This document shows, one piece after another, positions 18,885 through 29,669 of a stretch of 34,696 nt of DNA. A program made the translations under genes and the position numbers. Location of the stretch: the NCBI GenBank assembly GCA_003427395.1, contig BFEA01000500.1:859798-894493 (forward strand), in the 5' to 3' direction. Position 1 is the first letter of the stretch. Every line of letters begins with the position of its first letter. The notes beneath the pieces are model-generated. The model saw only the letters and a list, made by a program, of their open reading frames with translations, made no database searches and was not told the DNA's origin. This stretch comes from Chara braunii (lineage: Eukaryota; Streptophyta; Charophyceae; Charales; Characeae).

Positions 18885-20150
18885 GGGGATGCATGTTTGT
18901 GATAAGCCGGGATCCGTGCTCGGTGGCTTCCCGTACCCTTAAAGGAAAATCCCATGAAGTACGGGTTCTGGGTGATCGGGAAAGGCGGGGCCTATTTTTC
19001 TTTCATTTTCTTTTTCCTTCTTCTTGAAACAAGGGGGGAGGCGGATAAAAAACTTATGATTTCTTTGTGCGGACGGTTAGCGACCACGCCGAGAAATCCG
19101 AAAAACGGTTAGGAACTAGTATCGGCAGTAATTTTAATGTTTGCATGATGATGCGTGCTCGGCGGATTTCCAATTTTTTTGTACTTGGTGTTAACCCATT
19201 CCCTCGCTTTGCATGTCCGCACCATCTTCCCTTCCTGCCCGCTCCTTTCTTGCATGCCTCTTCGTCTTCCTGCGAGCGATTGGCCGTGTAGTTGGGATGG
19301 TCGGATCAATGAGGTAAAGGCGGGAAGCGTGCACCACTTGACGACCACCCCAATCACACAGAGCGTTCGACTCGCCGCATTCGATCTTCCTTAAACCTTG
19401 GCCCTTCTTCGGTCCTGCTCATCTGCACCCCTTGCTACCCGCAACTCGCGCAAGCACCCTGCCACCTTCCTCGCTATAAATTCTCGCAGCCCCTTCCTCT
19501 ACTCCTCTTTGATCTCGGCTGCAATGCTGCACGAGCTAGGCGCGAGGTCCGCGGCGTCGAACAGGCTTGACGTGCCCAAGTGACGGGCGGAGTGACGACA
19601 CAGGATGAGCTTAACGGTAGACTTGAGGATAAGGCAGTCGGAGTGACGGAGCGGTGGTGGAGATCGGACGCTGGCAGCAACAGGGCCTTGTGGCTATGGT
19701 TGTCGGTGGTTCTGATGGATTGGGGGCTGGACCAAGGACGACCAACCGTGTGAGTTGTATAGTGAGGAACTTGCTTTTATCTCCATTGCTGCTTTGTTAA
19801 AGTGTGATGTGTGCAAGGTCCCGAAGTATGGGTATTTTGCTGTATGCATGCTGTGGCACGAGAGTCTATGGGTAGTGAATGTCTCACTGTCCAAGATAGC
19901 TGGATGAGTAGATGTGTGGGCACTTACATGCGCACTTCTGGGGAATGCTGGTGTCGCCCCACGATGTACACTCGATAATCGGGGAGATCAGTCGCCCGTG
20001 TCTCCACGACGCGGCTGATATCTCCAGATTCTCCACAAGTCAATCGAGGTCACCTTCGTCCTATTAACTAAACAACGATCACGACCCCGGATCCTTGAAC
20101 CAGCAGTCAGGTTAACGTAGAGAGAGAAACAGAGAGAGTAAGACGGGTTC
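18885..20150. other. Region without a supported gene
   Basis: It contains a TATAAAT word near 19475 in a pyrimidine-rich context and short frames on both strands, none with a recognisable domain. A small promoter and first exon cannot be excluded. Confidence 0.35.
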
Positions 20151-20163
20151 TATTGATCTTTGC

Positions 20164-20535
20164 ATGGAGCCAGCGTTCGTCTCCACGGACGCGAGTGCGG
20201 GCCGTTGCCCGTGCTCAACCTTCGTATCGGTCCATCGCAGTGTGCTACCGTCCTTCCCGATCGCAGATGACGATAGCGTGTATTGCGATGCGGACGAATG
20301 GAGCACTTTGCGACGAACCGAGCAGATTCATCTATTTAACCCCACAAGGGTCGACCACATAGGAGGGAGTGGGTTTGTGTTGATTGATCAATTCTCTTCC
20401 CCTCGCCTGATACTTTCGCATATCGATCTGAATGTGTTGCCCTGGTCCGTGACCCACGTCACGTCGTCACCTCACGACCTCGAGTTAACTGCTGATGGTC
20501 TCGTTAGGGAGATTCATGTTCCTGGCGAAGACTAG
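20164..20535 (+). CDS. Hypothetical protein or exon fragment, 123 aa
   Basis: Opens at ATG 20164 (MEPAFVSTDASAGR) and ends at TAG 20535 (REIHVPGED). The composition is balanced and not low complexity. The middle (GGSGFVLIDQF, then LPWSVTHVTSS and ELTADGLVREI) looks like folded, beta-rich protein, but I do not recognise a family. No signal peptide, membrane segment or Cys cluster. Just downstream (from about 20555) the decayed LINE begins, so this could be LINE 5' sequence, an exon of a lost gene, or chance. The frame density is higher than in its neighbours. Confidence 0.35.
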   Translation: MEPAFVSTDASAGRCPCSTFVSVHRSVLPSFPIADDDSVYCDADEWSTLRRTEQIHLFNPTRVDHIGGSGFVLIDQFSSPRLILSHIDLNVLPWSVTHVTSSPHDLELTADGLVREIHVPGED

Positions 20536-20554
20536 TCCTGGGATACAAAGGTGC

Positions 20555-21260
20555 GGCTAGATTACATTGCTCCAATGAGCCAGATTTTGGATACAGTTAT
20601 GGTTGTACCTCAAAGAATAAAATACATCAATTGTGTTGAACTGGCGGTTGGAGTGTTCCTCCTTGACTTCCAAAACGTTTATGACCGACTTATTTTGGTC
20701 TTTCTTTTTTTATTACTTGAACGCCTTAACTTCGGGTCTAAGTTTGTTGCTTGTGTGCAAACACTCTTTATGGTTAATACTACCAGACTGCTTATAAATG
20801 AAAACTTTCAGAATAAGTAACACTTTCCAAGGGTGTCCCCTTGCGCGCTACCTCTCTATATTGTATATAGAGTCTTTGCATATCATGATTTGTACTGACT
20901 CTTGCATTATTGGATTGCGATATCCTCCCGCTTAAAAAACGAAAGGACAGTCTTTTGCTGATGATACTTCTCTTTTCATTCTTATAGACGATTGTGTTTT
21001 TAATGCTCTCGAATAAACCGTTTTGTGTCTTGCACAAGTATTTCAAGCGAAGATTAATTGACAAAAACTGTTATTTGTGGTTCCATCACACTGACCCCCT
21101 CCTCTTTATTGGGGATTAACATTGCAGATTCTACTGAAATGCAGAGACTACTTGGCTATTATATCAATTTTGGTAGACATATTGGCCAACATACGATGCA
21201 AATTGTTAAGAGGATCTATTTCGTCCAAGCTTTATGGGTTAAAGCGAAGGGTTAACCTTG
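20555..21260 (+). pseudogene. LINE reverse transcriptase fragment
   Basis: AVGVFLLDFQNVYDRL carries the first RT Asp region of L1-type enzymes. It is followed by LERLNFGSKFVACVQTLF, a decayed FPRVSP segment (usually RGVRQGCPLSP), then QSFADDTSLFI (about 20948-20980), the catalytic ADD box of non-LTR RTs, and AQVFQAKIN. Frame 1 holds the first part and frame 2 the ADD box, so at least one frameshift lies near 20820-20940, and several stops occur. It would do target-primed reverse transcription; this copy cannot. Confidence 0.88.
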
Positions 21261-21439
21261 TATGACCGAGTCTTAATTATTAATAATGTTTTTTTTTTCC
21301 AAAAATTGATATGAACATTCATTAACTCCACAACAACTGTCTTTGTACAAGCATATAAAACGCACAACAGTTAATTACATATGGAAGGGAAAAATGAGAG
21401 AGTCGTCTTTCATTTCTAAAATGGTTTGGTAAAAAATCA

Positions 21440-21935
21440 TAGAAAAAGAAAGGTGGGGTGGGTGTTCTTGATCGCCATCTTCAAATCTTAGCACTACTCA
21501 CTAAGTGGCTGCCTAAACTCTTATTCGCAGATGAATCTTCCACATGGAAGGCGTTAGCAAAACGCCTACTATCGGCAAATTTTGGATTTGCTGCTAATCT
21601 AGAAGTAATTTATTTGTCATTACTTATGGATCAGTATTGTAGGAAAATAGTGATCTTTGCAATCTGGTGACACAAATTAGCTGCCCGACGACCGATTATT
21701 CCCTCAAAAATGACTTTAGTGTTTCCATATGATCGGTTGATGTCAAAACCTATCTTCAACAACCCTTGTATTTTAGCAGCTGATAGACTACCCTTCCCTG
21801 TCACTGACATATGAGTTTTTGGTCACAGTTGGGCGTCCCGAGGCGTGACCACTTTCGTCCATTTGTGGGATGAGACCAATTGTTCATGGAAATATGAGAA
21901 TCTTTTGCAGCAAACTTCAACCGAGAAATCCCATA
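21440..21935 (+). pseudogene. LINE ORF2 C-terminal region fragment
   Basis: An open stretch GGVGVLDRHLQILALLTKWL, then ESSTWKALAKRLLSANFGFA (21440-21670), is the region after RT in plant L1-like ORF2. Further on, RRPIIPSKM, NPCILAADRLPF and, past a stop, SRGVTTFVHLWDE (to about 21890) continue the same pattern. Confidence 0.75.
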
Positions 21936-22965
21936 ATTAAAAAATCATTCTGTAGTAAAATTTCATTCTAAGTTTCAAATTTTCATTCCATTTTTAAAAA
22001 TGTTCTTCCACTTTTAAAAATTACAGTCTTACCTGAAAATTTTCCTTCCAAGAATGGGGTGTCCCTTCGTATAAGGACTGCATACTAGAGATGGAATGAA
22101 AGTCTGAATGGGTTCATGAAATATTTTAATTAGACTATCATTCTATATAAGGATTTTCAATCAAAAATAGGTTTATCCAATTTAAATTAGAAGGTATTTA
22201 TTGTCGTCGAATGAAAGTTTATTTAAGACATGTCATAAATTCGTTTTGACTTTCATTCTATTTTCAACAAATAAATATAGTTGGAAGGGAAAACTGATTT
22301 TTAGACAGGAGCGTATCAAATAAAAATGGAAATTTTAGAAACAGATGAACATTCAAATGATAATTTTAATATTTGAAGGGTTTTGTTTTTATGAAATGTT
22401 TTTTGAACTTTCATTTCTTATGGCAATTATTTTGTTGTTGTTTATATGAACTTCGATCATGGAGGTAGAATCTACATAAAATGATTGGTGTGATTCCCAG
22501 AACTTGGACGCAAATTATCAACGAACAATAATACGAGTCTAACTCATAATTTCGTGACACAATAACTTATAAAATAGATATTCTCTCGCGCCTAAAAAAT
22601 CAGGTCACAAACACGGACTGGAAAATGACGAGCTGGACTGCGAAAGATGAATATAATGGACCGGGACCTTCCCTTATTAAAGCATTTTGAACTCCTGTGT
22701 ATTCAAACCTCTCACATATAAGTGCGATTTGTATGTTGGAACAACATCAAGGCTTCATCGTCATATATCTTTCCTTACGGAATGAAAACCGCTTCAAAAG
22801 ATTTTACCCTAGACATTAGAGATTGGTATTGGATAGACTATCTCTCACGCAACATACTACTGCTAAGCTTGCTTATATCTTGCTCCTACCAGAGGTGGAT
22901 GTAGATTGGGCCATTATCCCAAAATGAAAAAAATAGGTCTCTTTATACGACAACATAGACTAACA
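21936..22965. other. AT-rich stretch, partly degraded LINE or another insert
   Basis: 21950-22500 is rich in TTTCATTC and GAATGAAA words in both orientations, including a small stem (22209-22218 with 22249-22258). 22720-22905 has LINE-like coding flavour (FTLDIRDWYWIDYLSRN) but no firm domain. No other feature. Confidence 0.4.
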
Positions 22966-23905
22966 ATATAAGATTCGTGAAAAAAAAAAAAAAAAAGATT
23001 TGAACGACATTTATTGAAGATTTTGAATGTACAATATTTAGGTTTCCCGTAGGAGCAAGATTCTACGTGAAGTAAAATATTTTCAAGAAAAAGATATTTT
23101 TTTAGAACCACAGGAAGTGGCAAGGAAAAAAACATGTTTTCCTAAAAAGTCACTAAGAATTCAAACACTGTTTATTAAGGAATCAAAATATGTTGTTTTT
23201 TGCATCGTCTCAAAAGATCATGTGCATAGTCCTATAAGTCATGTAGCAAGGCTAACGTGTTTGAGCGTTTCGTGAGCAGACTCACATGTTGTCTTGTTTG
23301 TGACTACGTTCTTCTTCACATGGTCTCTCTTTTATAAACAACCTTTTTTTTTTTTTTTTAGNTTTTTTTTTTTTTAACGGATGTTTNTTTTTAACTTGGA
23401 TTTGACTAATAATTTGAAGATGCATGTGAGGCAAATTTTTTTTTTTAATTATTTTACATATCATATAAATTTTAAGAACGTTTCTACTGGTCGCCTCAAA
23501 ATTGCTTTATAAAAATTTATGTTGTTGAGAACGACGTATAATCTTATACATCTGTATTTACTAGAACAATTTTTTTTACAGCTTTCGATTTCGCCTTGCA
23601 ATTGTTTTATTGGAGCTCTACTGTTTGTCGGTCTGTTGGAAATCACTTATAGTCCTATCATAGGATTTTTTCTAGAAAAGGTTTTCCGACACATTTTTTA
23701 AATCGCTTCTCTTTTTGCTCAGTTTTTGGCCTCGTCTATCGAGAAAGGATTCAAGACGTTGTTTTTTTTTTTTTTTTAAACACAAATGTTTAAGTTCTAC
23801 GATTTTCCTCAATACAAAATGTTGGGTTGTATTGCTTTTGTTGGGTTTTAACAAATCCTGTGTTTAACAACCTTCTTACGTTTACTCCCTTCATTACGAG
23901 TGACT
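22966..23905. repeat. AT-rich repeat family, copy A (about 0.95 kb)
   Basis: It is collinear with 26530-27860. Shared anchors in order: AATATAAGATTCGTGAAA, TCTACGTGAAGTAAAA, GAAGTGGCAAGG, GACTAATAATTTGAAGATG, CACTTATAGTCCTAT, TTTTCCGACACATTTT, TCTATCGA, AACAAATCC. It has poly-T runs and three N-containing spots (23362-23390). No protein, no clear terminal repeats. It interrupts the LINE coding region just before its zinc-finger-like part. Confidence 0.72.
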
Positions 23906-24014
23906 AAGCATGCTAGCTTACGTTGGCAGATTGCAAACAAATTAATCCCCACTAAGGTTTTTTTGTATTGTTGGAGGAAAAAAAAAACGCCTTTCTGCAA
24001 ATCATGTGGGACAT
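23905..24014 (+). pseudogene. LINE ORF2 zf-RVT-like segment
   Basis: Translates as LRWQIANKLIPTKVFLYCW, then TPFCKSCGT, the layout of the zinc-binding region near the end of plant LINE ORF2 (W..... .PTK......., CxxCG). The frame is cut after CGT by the solo LTR. Confidence 0.75.
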
Positions 24015-25562
24015 TGTGACGCCCGATCCTCACGCCCACCGCGACTTCCTGTTTCGAAGTGGGTGTGGGCCTGGAAATGCGTAAGAGAAGTGTGCCAACT
24101 TGCCAAGGATATCAGGAAAGTGGGGTTGGAGTCCAAGGCCGAACCTGAGATCTTTGGTGTCAAGTTTCAGGAACAGGAGTGCAAGTGGTTCGGAGAACGA
24201 ATAAACTTTTTGTTTTACCCATTTCAAAACTGGGCGGTCAGTCTTGCAAACCCCGTCGCCTCGAGCGGGTTTGAACTTTGTGCATGTATGGAACACAGTG
24301 GGTGTCTCTCTATGTAAACACTTTTCGTCGTCAGGTCTCACAGATCTCTGAATCTGGCGTAAACGACCTTAGTCCGAGTTTCAGAGACTGTGTTGTTGGC
24401 GTTTAACCTCAAAATGAGTTCGTCTGATAAATCTTGCGGAGCGATAGGTGTAGTACTGCTGGCACTCAAAGCACCGCCTTTGAGGCTAGTAGGGAGCTAT
24501 CGACTCCCGAGAGATGACTTTTAAATTGTGATAAGGGAGAAGGAGATAGAATGGATGGAAGTTGGTTTCAGTAGCAATGAATCCCAGTGTTGTGTAGTAT
24601 TGGTGGTTACGGGTGTCGGGGTAATCCGGGATTTGGGAATTCCGTCAGACGGCCCTTTGGAAGTCTCAGGCACACAGACGATCGTTCTTAGTTTAACAGG
24701 GATAGGTCAGGAGCCTTAAGTGCAATCAGTAGAAGAGTCGTTCGTTTTCCTAATGTTCTCAATACTCGGGGTGCCTCAAACAAACACTGTTGGTGATCGT
24801 GAATGGAACGCCGATGTCCATATTCTGCAGAAAGGACTTAACCCATTCATTCGTGTGTACTAAGCACGATCAGGTCAGGGGCAGATTATGCAGACATGCG
24901 TATTCGTGATGACAGTCGTTGATGGTCATTCCTATATGCGCGTGCACATGATCTCTTTTCACTAAAATTCGAGCCAAATAAATCTAATCTACTCCTGGTA
25001 TTACTATGAAGAGACGATACGCATATACTTAGTGCAAATCAGACAATCGTTCGATTCAACATCCATTAACTTTCGGGCAAAAGAAAGAAAAAAGAGGGAA
25101 TAATATTCCCTAGCATCAGATGCCAATCACCTATGGACCACGCATGAGGAAGCACAACATCTTAACTACCTGCTATGCATGCATCTATCATGACCCGGGT
25201 TTATTGAGGGGAGGCAACGTCTACAGGTTTAACGCAAAAATAGATAGTCGACCGATATTACATACACAAAAACATGAGCGTATAAAAGGGTCAGGTTCCA
25301 TACATCTTTCCATACACACAATAATCCCTTGGCTCGATGATCGACAACCCTCCATGCTTTCAAGTCATTCCAACAATAAATCAACTTTGGCAACCGTCAT
25401 ATATTCCGCACTGAAAAGGAAGAAATGAGGGAGAGGAAGATAAATCATACATCAATCAGAGAAACATCTGAGAGTGTCGAAAACGAAGAGTCTGAGGGCC
25501 AAAACGAGAAATCAAAATTATACATAGGATGTGAAGAGATAACACCACTTCAACACCTCTCT

Positions 25563-25566
25563 CAAC

Positions 25567-25657
<91 letters not shown>

Positions 25658-25675
25658 ACACTCTCTCTCTCTCTC
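25563..25675. repeat. (CT)n-(CA)n-(CT)n microsatellite in the LTR
   Basis: CT run about 25568-25627, CA run to about 25652, then another short CT run. It is the expanded equivalent of the short CT tract at 8008-8031. Open frames over it are artefacts. Confidence 0.95.
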
Positions 25676-25928
25676 AGTTCCCACGATGCGGGCGTGGTTT
25701 CACACGTACCAACAATCCAAAGTTGTCATCCCGCTTAGTCCGACATGCAAGTCAGGTTCGCCCGTGTGTCACACTCCTCCGCGGCCACACGTCAACCCCA
25801 CATACCCAGCACCAGCTCGTCGGATCACCCAACTCCCTACTCATCGTTGTATCTCTGCTCGTTCCGATCCTCTCGACTGCACTAACTCCCAAGTGTAGAT
25901 ACAAGAGTGAATTAGTCGCGTCTGCGAA

Positions 25929-25935
25929 ATTTATA
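25929..25935 (-). promoter_or_regulatory. Candidate TATA box of the solo LTR
   Basis: TATAAAT on the minus strand, at the same place in the LTR as 8288-8294. Confidence 0.5.
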
Positions 25936-26529
25936 ATATTCAGTATTTGCGAGAAATAATTCCTTATTATGTTGAAGCATGACGAAGAAAAATAAAGGGA
26001 GTGCCTACGGTGCATAACTGGGCCTCGTGGGGAACGTCGCCACTCTCCACTCATCGATCCAGTCATGCATCTTCTATGTCAATGAGATAGACGGAAAAGA
26101 GGCACAGGGTTTAGCGCGGAAGGAAATCAAGAGGGAAAGGATTAATGTTACTTCCACGCTCGCCAAGAAGGAGCAAGAAGAGATTGTAGTAGTGATTAAA
26201 ATTAAGGTGCGGTGGGAAAAGGGCGCAAGACAGAGCGCAGCAATGCGCACGCGAATAAGGAACATCGTATAGTTACAGCGGCAAAAATTCATGACAAATT
26301 TCAATCCCCCTAATTCCTTACCCAGTTTAAAGTCCTAATTCTCAAATTCCTTGCATTTTAAAAATTCAAAAAAAATTCTTTCGCTTGATGATTGCGCCTA
26401 AGTTCCCACTTCACTTTTAGCAGAATAAGAAAGAAGCTACGATAATAGTTATTTTTCACGCTCGCTAAGGCGCACCCCAACTACCAACCACCATGGAACC
26501 AAAAATTGTCAGAAAACAAATGAGGGCAT

Positions 26530-27860
26530 TTAATATAGGATTTGTGAAAGCCTAACAAAGTATATTGTTAGGTTTGCACAAAATGTATTCAAGATTATGA
26601 GCGTACATTTTTCAGGCCTCCTCCAGGAACAGAAGTCTACGTAAAATAAAACAACCATAAAAAGAAGAAAAGAAAATTACTTTTTCATAACCACTTGAAG
26701 TGGCAAGGGAAAAAACGGGTTTTTCCTCATAAAATAATTATCTAGTGAAGCAACGTATCTTCAACAACTGAAATATCCTAATTTTTGTTACCTCAAAAAA
26801 CATGTTTATAGTTTTATAAGATGTATAGCACGATGAACGTATTCGAGGGTTTTTCGAACGTGCAAACATATCCTTAAACACATTTTCTCATACATGAGCG
26901 CATATATTATTGTTTATTGTTTGTTTTATTTTTTTTCCCGGCCATTTTTTATTTTAAACTCATGTTTGACTAAGAATTTGAAGATGTCTCCAAGACAGCA
27001 GTTGTTTATATTCTTATTTTAAATAACATATATTTTTTTTATAATGGTTTTACTCTACGTAGCACCGTGTTCGCGTTCGGAGGAGAACGCGAACATGTTC
27101 GCCCAAACGCGAACAAGCGCCCAAAACCCTCCGAACGCGAACATAAAAAATATTTAAAAAAAAAAAAACAAAAGTTCTCAAAAAATTCTGAAAAAAATAT
27201 ATGTTATGTAAAACAATAAAACAAGAAACTTTTGCTATGGAGTCAAGTTCCAATTCTCAGCCAATCATGAGTTACAAATCAAAAACCGAAAAACAAATAT
27301 TTATTTATTTATTTATTTTTTACGAAAAAAAAATATGTTCGCGACTTGTTCGCACAAACATGTTCGCGACCTGTTCGCGCAAACGCGCGAATACGTTCGC
27401 GCGAACATGGAGGGGTGCGAACACGTTCGCCGTGCTACGCAGGTTTTTACTGTTAACTTCAAAATTGATTTATAGTCCTGTAAATTAGTTTTTGCATTGC
27501 TTGGTTTTCATCTAATTACGGAAACTGATTTATAGTTCTATAAATAAGTATTCACAAAAATCCTTTTTTTTAACATCTTTCAAGTTTGCCTTGTAGTCCT
27601 TAAAAAAAATTATGTTTGAGCTCTGTTTTTTGTCAATCCACTGAGAATGACTTATAGTCATATGAGAGGATTTTGCAACAAGGGGTTTTCTTGCACATTT
27701 TGAAGAACGTTTGACTTTTCACATATTTTTTTGTCTCCTTTATCGAAAAATAATTAAAAAAAAATTAGTGTAAAAAATAATAATTTCACTTTTACTTTTC
27801 CATTCTATAAAAAATGTGAGGTTTGTCGTTTTGTAAGGTTTTCACGAATCCAGTATTGCA
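26530..27860. repeat. AT-rich repeat family, copy B
   Basis: Same anchors and order as copy A (for example GAAGTGGCAAGG near 26695, AATTTGAAGATG near 26976, GACTTATAGTCATAT near 27649). It sits inside the solo LTR: LTR similarity stops near 26500 and returns near 27893. It contains the 388-bp MITE at 27055-27442; without it the copy is about 0.94 kb, the same as copy A. Confidence 0.72.
27055..27442. mobile_element. hAT-like MITE, 388 bp, CTRCGTAGCAC ends
   Basis: Left end CTACGTAGCAC, right end (inverse) CTGCGTAGCAC. It is flanked by GTTTTACT (27047-27054) and GTTTTTACT (27443-27451), fitting an 8-bp target duplication with one extra T. Sub-terminal GTTCGCG/CGCGAAC words occur many times near both ends, and 27069-27083 pairs with 27128-27142. 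Repeated sub-terminal motifs and 8-bp duplications are hAT features. No transposase inside. Confidence 0.78.
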
Positions 27861-27936
27861 ATTGGGTTTGTCCCTCTCATTCACCTCCCGAAATAACGTC
27901 GCGCAGAAAGTCGCGCGTTTCAGAAAGTAATTTATC

Positions 27937-28248
27937 ACAACATGCCATCTTGTGGAAGATCAACATCACATTTGGGCTTCATGCAAAAAATGCCCGGAAT
28001 ATTTGGGAACAATTGAAAATAGTTGCACTGATATCCACAGCAAGGAGTATCACACAACAGGAAGGTCCCCATTACAGGATACAAGAGCAATGCTACTGGG
28101 ACTTGGGCCCGGGACTCAGGGGCGGCAAGACCTCCAATCCAGCTTTGTCAGGTGGAGTCAATTTTCTTCGGCACTTCTTTTCTGTATCTTCTTAAATCTA
28201 GAGGCTATGTCTATGAGATGTTTCAGAGATGTTGTGTCGTGGCGATAA
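27937..28248 (+). pseudogene. LINE ORF2 C-terminal tail
   Basis: An open frame resumes right after the solo LTR (HLVEDQHHIWASCKKCPEYL) and continues about 100 codons to a stop at 28248. EDQHHIW.SC..C looks like the part that follows CxxCG in the LINE zinc finger, whose start lies at 23905-24014 on the other side of the LTR. The end overlaps the first unit of the 273-bp repeat. Confidence 0.55.
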
Positions 28249-28480
28249 TGGTATTTGAGGAATGACATAGTACTATCACATATTGTTTTTTTGACTTAAC
28301 AAGTACTCTACAACAAGGAGTGTCACACAACTGGGAGGTCCCCATTACTTGATACATGAGCAATGCTAGTAGCACTTGACCCTGGGGACTCAGGGACTCC
28401 AATCCTGCTTTGTCAGGTTGAGCCCCTCCCCTGTGGCAAAACGAAAACAAGAGTAAAAAAAAAATAAATAAAAAAAGTTT
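28041..28480 (+). repeat. Diverged direct repeat of the LINE 3' end, with A-tail
   Basis: CAAGGAGTATCACACAAC at 28041 and CAAGGAGTGTCACACAAC at 28314 open two copies of a unit of about 120 bp, 273 bp apart. Shared inner words are GAGGTCCCCATTAC, GAGCAATGCTA and CTTTGTCAGGT. The second copy runs into AACGAAAACAAGAGT and an A-rich tail (28455-28480). Confidence 0.72.
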
Positions 28481-28920
28481 GAAAGGGCAAAATGCCAACA
28501 TACGTATGCCTGGGGCAATCTAAAGAAGCACACAATAATATCTCACCAAATTGTCATTTCATAGCTACCTATCATAAAAGGAAGAGTTGGTATCTTATCG
28601 CTATCTCAACAAGACAACAGTTTACAACCGAAAGTTGTAAAATAAAAAATAATAAGAAACGAAAACAATTGAAAAAACTCATTTATCAATTTTTTTTCTT
28701 CTGGAAAATAGTCACTGTTATTAATTGAGTATTTGCAGAAAAGTCTCAAAACAAAAATCACCTGTACAGCTATCAATAGTCTCCAAGGAAAGGCAGACCG
28801 CCCAATATTTATGAAACCATTGAACTCCAGACCACAAGCTCCACAGCTTACCAATCTCCATGGCTAAACGCACAAAACAAAAAAGAAAAAAAAAAAACTT
28901 TTAAAAAAGAAAACAAAGCT
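28481..28920. other. Unassigned AT-rich sequence
   Basis: No gene. It has an A-rich tract near 28880-28915 which may be the tail of another SINE ahead of the array. Confidence 0.4.
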
Positions 28921-29345
28921 CTGGCCGTGATTGCAGTTGTATACATTCTTTGAAGTGGTAGTGTGAGTGTGCCCTCAGTGAATACATCTCAGCCCCGTGG
29001 CCAGATTCTTAGATTCAATAAAAACAAAAGTAAAAAAAAAACGAAAACACGGCTTCGGTCGTGGACATGGCTGGATACATTCGTCTAAGTGCCAGTGTGA
29101 TCATGGTTACAATCCTCTGAGGAAACACAACTTGAGCAGATCACGGATGCAGATTGTCAAATTCCAGATCACGAAACAAGGGGGAAAAAACAAAAAAACG
29201 GATTCGGTCGTGGAAATGGTTGGATACATTCATGTAACTATTAGTGTGATCAGGGTTAGAATCCTCCGAGGAAACACAACTTGAGCAGATTGTGGATTAC
29301 GCCCTGCCTTGTTGGCAGGTGACTCATAATAAACACACCAGAAAG
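28921..29345 (+). mobile_element. Tandem array of tRNA-derived SINE-like units
   Basis: Three related units in one orientation, each with a head near CGGTCGTGGA(C/A)ATGG(C/T)TGGATACATTC (28922 diverged, 29054, 29205) and ending in an A-rich run (about 29030, 29184, 29343). Box-B-like GGTTACAATCC (29104) and GGTTAGAATCC (29255) match the tRNA promoter consensus well. Units 2 and 3 share AGGAAACACAACTTGAGCAG. Confidence 0.7.
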
Positions 29346-29669
29346 AAAAAAAAACAAACAAACAACTTTCATAATGTGACGGTCTTTGATGAAAGATGCA
29401 TTCTGTAGAGGAAGATTGTGAAGATTGTGAGCATGGCCACCTAGACTACCTTGCCCGACATCATTGCGGTTCAAATTTTTTATTTTACTTTCCTTTTCCT
29501 TCCACGCGTGGGCAAAAAAAAACTAACATTTATGGGACTCACCGACCCTGGGTCCCACTGTCCCACCTTCGAATTCTTCAGGAACTCGCAAAAACTCGTA
29601 ATTTCCCAATATTGTAGGGGAGAGTCTGATATTTTCTTTCAGGAAACATATGTTCAATTATGATATCTC

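Larger units (their letters stand above)
24015..27939 (-). mobile_element. Solo LTR of the gypsy family, itself interrupted
   Basis: It starts TGTGACGCCCG and ends ATTTATCACA, so the ends are TGTGA and TCACA. ACAT flanks both sides (24011-24014, 27940-27943), consistent with a short target duplication. The inner-end block, the middle blocks and the outer-end block (CAGAAAGTCGCGCGTTTCAG, 27903-27922) match the 5' LTR at 6728-9058. Minus the AT-rich repeat inside (26530-27860) it is about 2.6 kb. No internal gypsy sequence lies next to it, so it is a solo LTR left by recombination. Orientation follows copy 1. Confidence 0.82.
20555..28480 (+). mobile_element. Decayed L1-like LINE carrying nested insertions
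   Basis: Pieces of one non-LTR ORF2 appear in order on the plus strand: RT (20555-21260), C-terminal region (21440-21935), a zinc-finger-like segment (23905-24014), a C-terminal tail (27937-28248), then an A-rich tail at 28455-28480. They are separated by an AT-rich repeat (22966-23905) and a solo gypsy LTR (24015-27939). That all pieces come from one LINE copy is inferred from order, strand and the fit at the LTR junction. Confidence 0.72.

Noticed and set aside
19470-19583. TATA box and short first exon
   Set aside because: A TATAAAT word and a 20-codon frame are too little; no downstream exon with a domain could be joined.
26512-26516. End of the solo LTR at about 26511 (TTGTCA)
   Set aside because: The true outer end, shared with the 5' LTR of copy 1, is at 27939, and LINE coding resumes there with an ACAT duplication.
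28921-29345. CRISPR-like array
   Set aside because: Unit length, A-tails and box B identify SINE units; spacing and repeat form do not fit CRISPR.
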